From JAKLKS01 sp964370855 (lineage in GTDB: Bacteria > Planctomycetota > JAJSAM01 > JAKLKS01), in NCBI GenBank assembly GCA_964370855.1, contig CAYJMF010000069.1:1-26122 (forward strand): a stretch of 26,122 bases of DNA, given 5' to 3'. Positions 25,995-26,122 of the stretch are shown here, one piece after another. The number at the start of each line of letters is the position of its first letter. Position 1 is the first letter of the stretch. Below the pieces are notes generated by a model. The model was not told the DNA's origin. It did no database searches and was given only the letters and a program-made list of their open reading frames with translations. The position numbers and the translations under genes are program-made.

Positions 25995-26122
25995 GCCGCG
26001 CGGAAGGACCTGGAACCGCAGCGCCGCCCCCCCCCCCCCCGCCCGGCGGGGGGGGGGGGGGGGCGGGGCCGGCCCCCCCCCGGGGGGCCGGGGGGGTCGG
26101 GGGCGCTGGGCGCCGACCGGCG
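25995..26122. other. Gene-free window end with G/C homopolymers
   Basis: After about 30 ordinary bases the sequence becomes C and G runs (from about 26026) up to the window end. No terminator or gene is seen. GGGCGCTGGGCG near 26102-26113 faintly resembles the reverse complement of the 15-mer found at 57-71 and 6682-6696. Confidence 0.65.

Overview
The window is a very G+C-rich stretch of bacterial chromosome, dense with genes and containing no phage, IS, CRISPR, tRNA or rRNA gene that I can recognise. It looks like a metagenome scaffold: there are two 10-N gaps (6390-6399, 9790-9799), and long G or C homopolymer tracts lie beside the gaps and at both window ends. The gene content fits Planctomycetota or a similarly G+C-rich environmental lineage: a CxxC...CPPC small protein, many unique exported hypotheticals with signal anchors, an SBBP-propeller secreted protein, a Gly-rich Ig-like lipoprotein, and TMTC-type membrane proteins. 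This taxonomic reading is an inference from family recall, not a search result.

Layout. 85-6215 is a housekeeping and envelope block: recJ (-) and selB (+) are divergent, followed by a YihY/BrkB membrane protein (-) and a TPR protein (-). 6229-6730 has no gene and holds an imperfect ~78-bp inverted repeat, G/C tracts and a gap. 6775-9420 (-) is a large Gly-rich lipoprotein with a strong terminator and a three-hairpin 5' leader. 9528-10052 has no gene and holds the second gap. 10053-14158 (+) is a coupled pair of membrane-TPR proteins, the second being a TMTC-like mannosyltransferase candidate. 14232-15687 holds RNase D (+) and a convergent small Zn-ribbon protein (-).

15727-20641 (+) is a tightly packed five-gene run: three exported hypothetical proteins, a hexapeptide acyltransferase and a GT4 glycosyltransferase. 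It ends at an excellent hairpin terminator. 20717-21234 has no gene but contains the only A+T-rich island of the window (about 47% G+C by hand count over 21001-21120), with a sigma70-like promoter at its edge. 21235-23112 (-) is a membrane-anchored sulfatase/phosphotransferase-like enzyme whose active-site Cys position is Thr. Divergent from it, 23328-25994 (+) is a secreted protein with seven SBBP repeats behind a good TTGACT-N17-TAGGGT promoter.

How the parts fit. SelB shows that the organism probably decodes UGA as selenocysteine. Most other genes concern building or decorating the cell surface. Two expression styles are visible. recJ, selB, yihY and the TPR gene each have a TAnnnT hexamer 6-7 nt before the start codon and no Shine-Dalgarno sequence, as expected for leaderless mRNAs. 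The exported-protein genes have leaders with AAGGAG/GGGAGG-type ribosome sites. The best candidates for something undescribed are the structured leader of the lipoprotein gene, the A+T-rich island, the coupled TMTC-like pair and the exported-protein/glycan operon.
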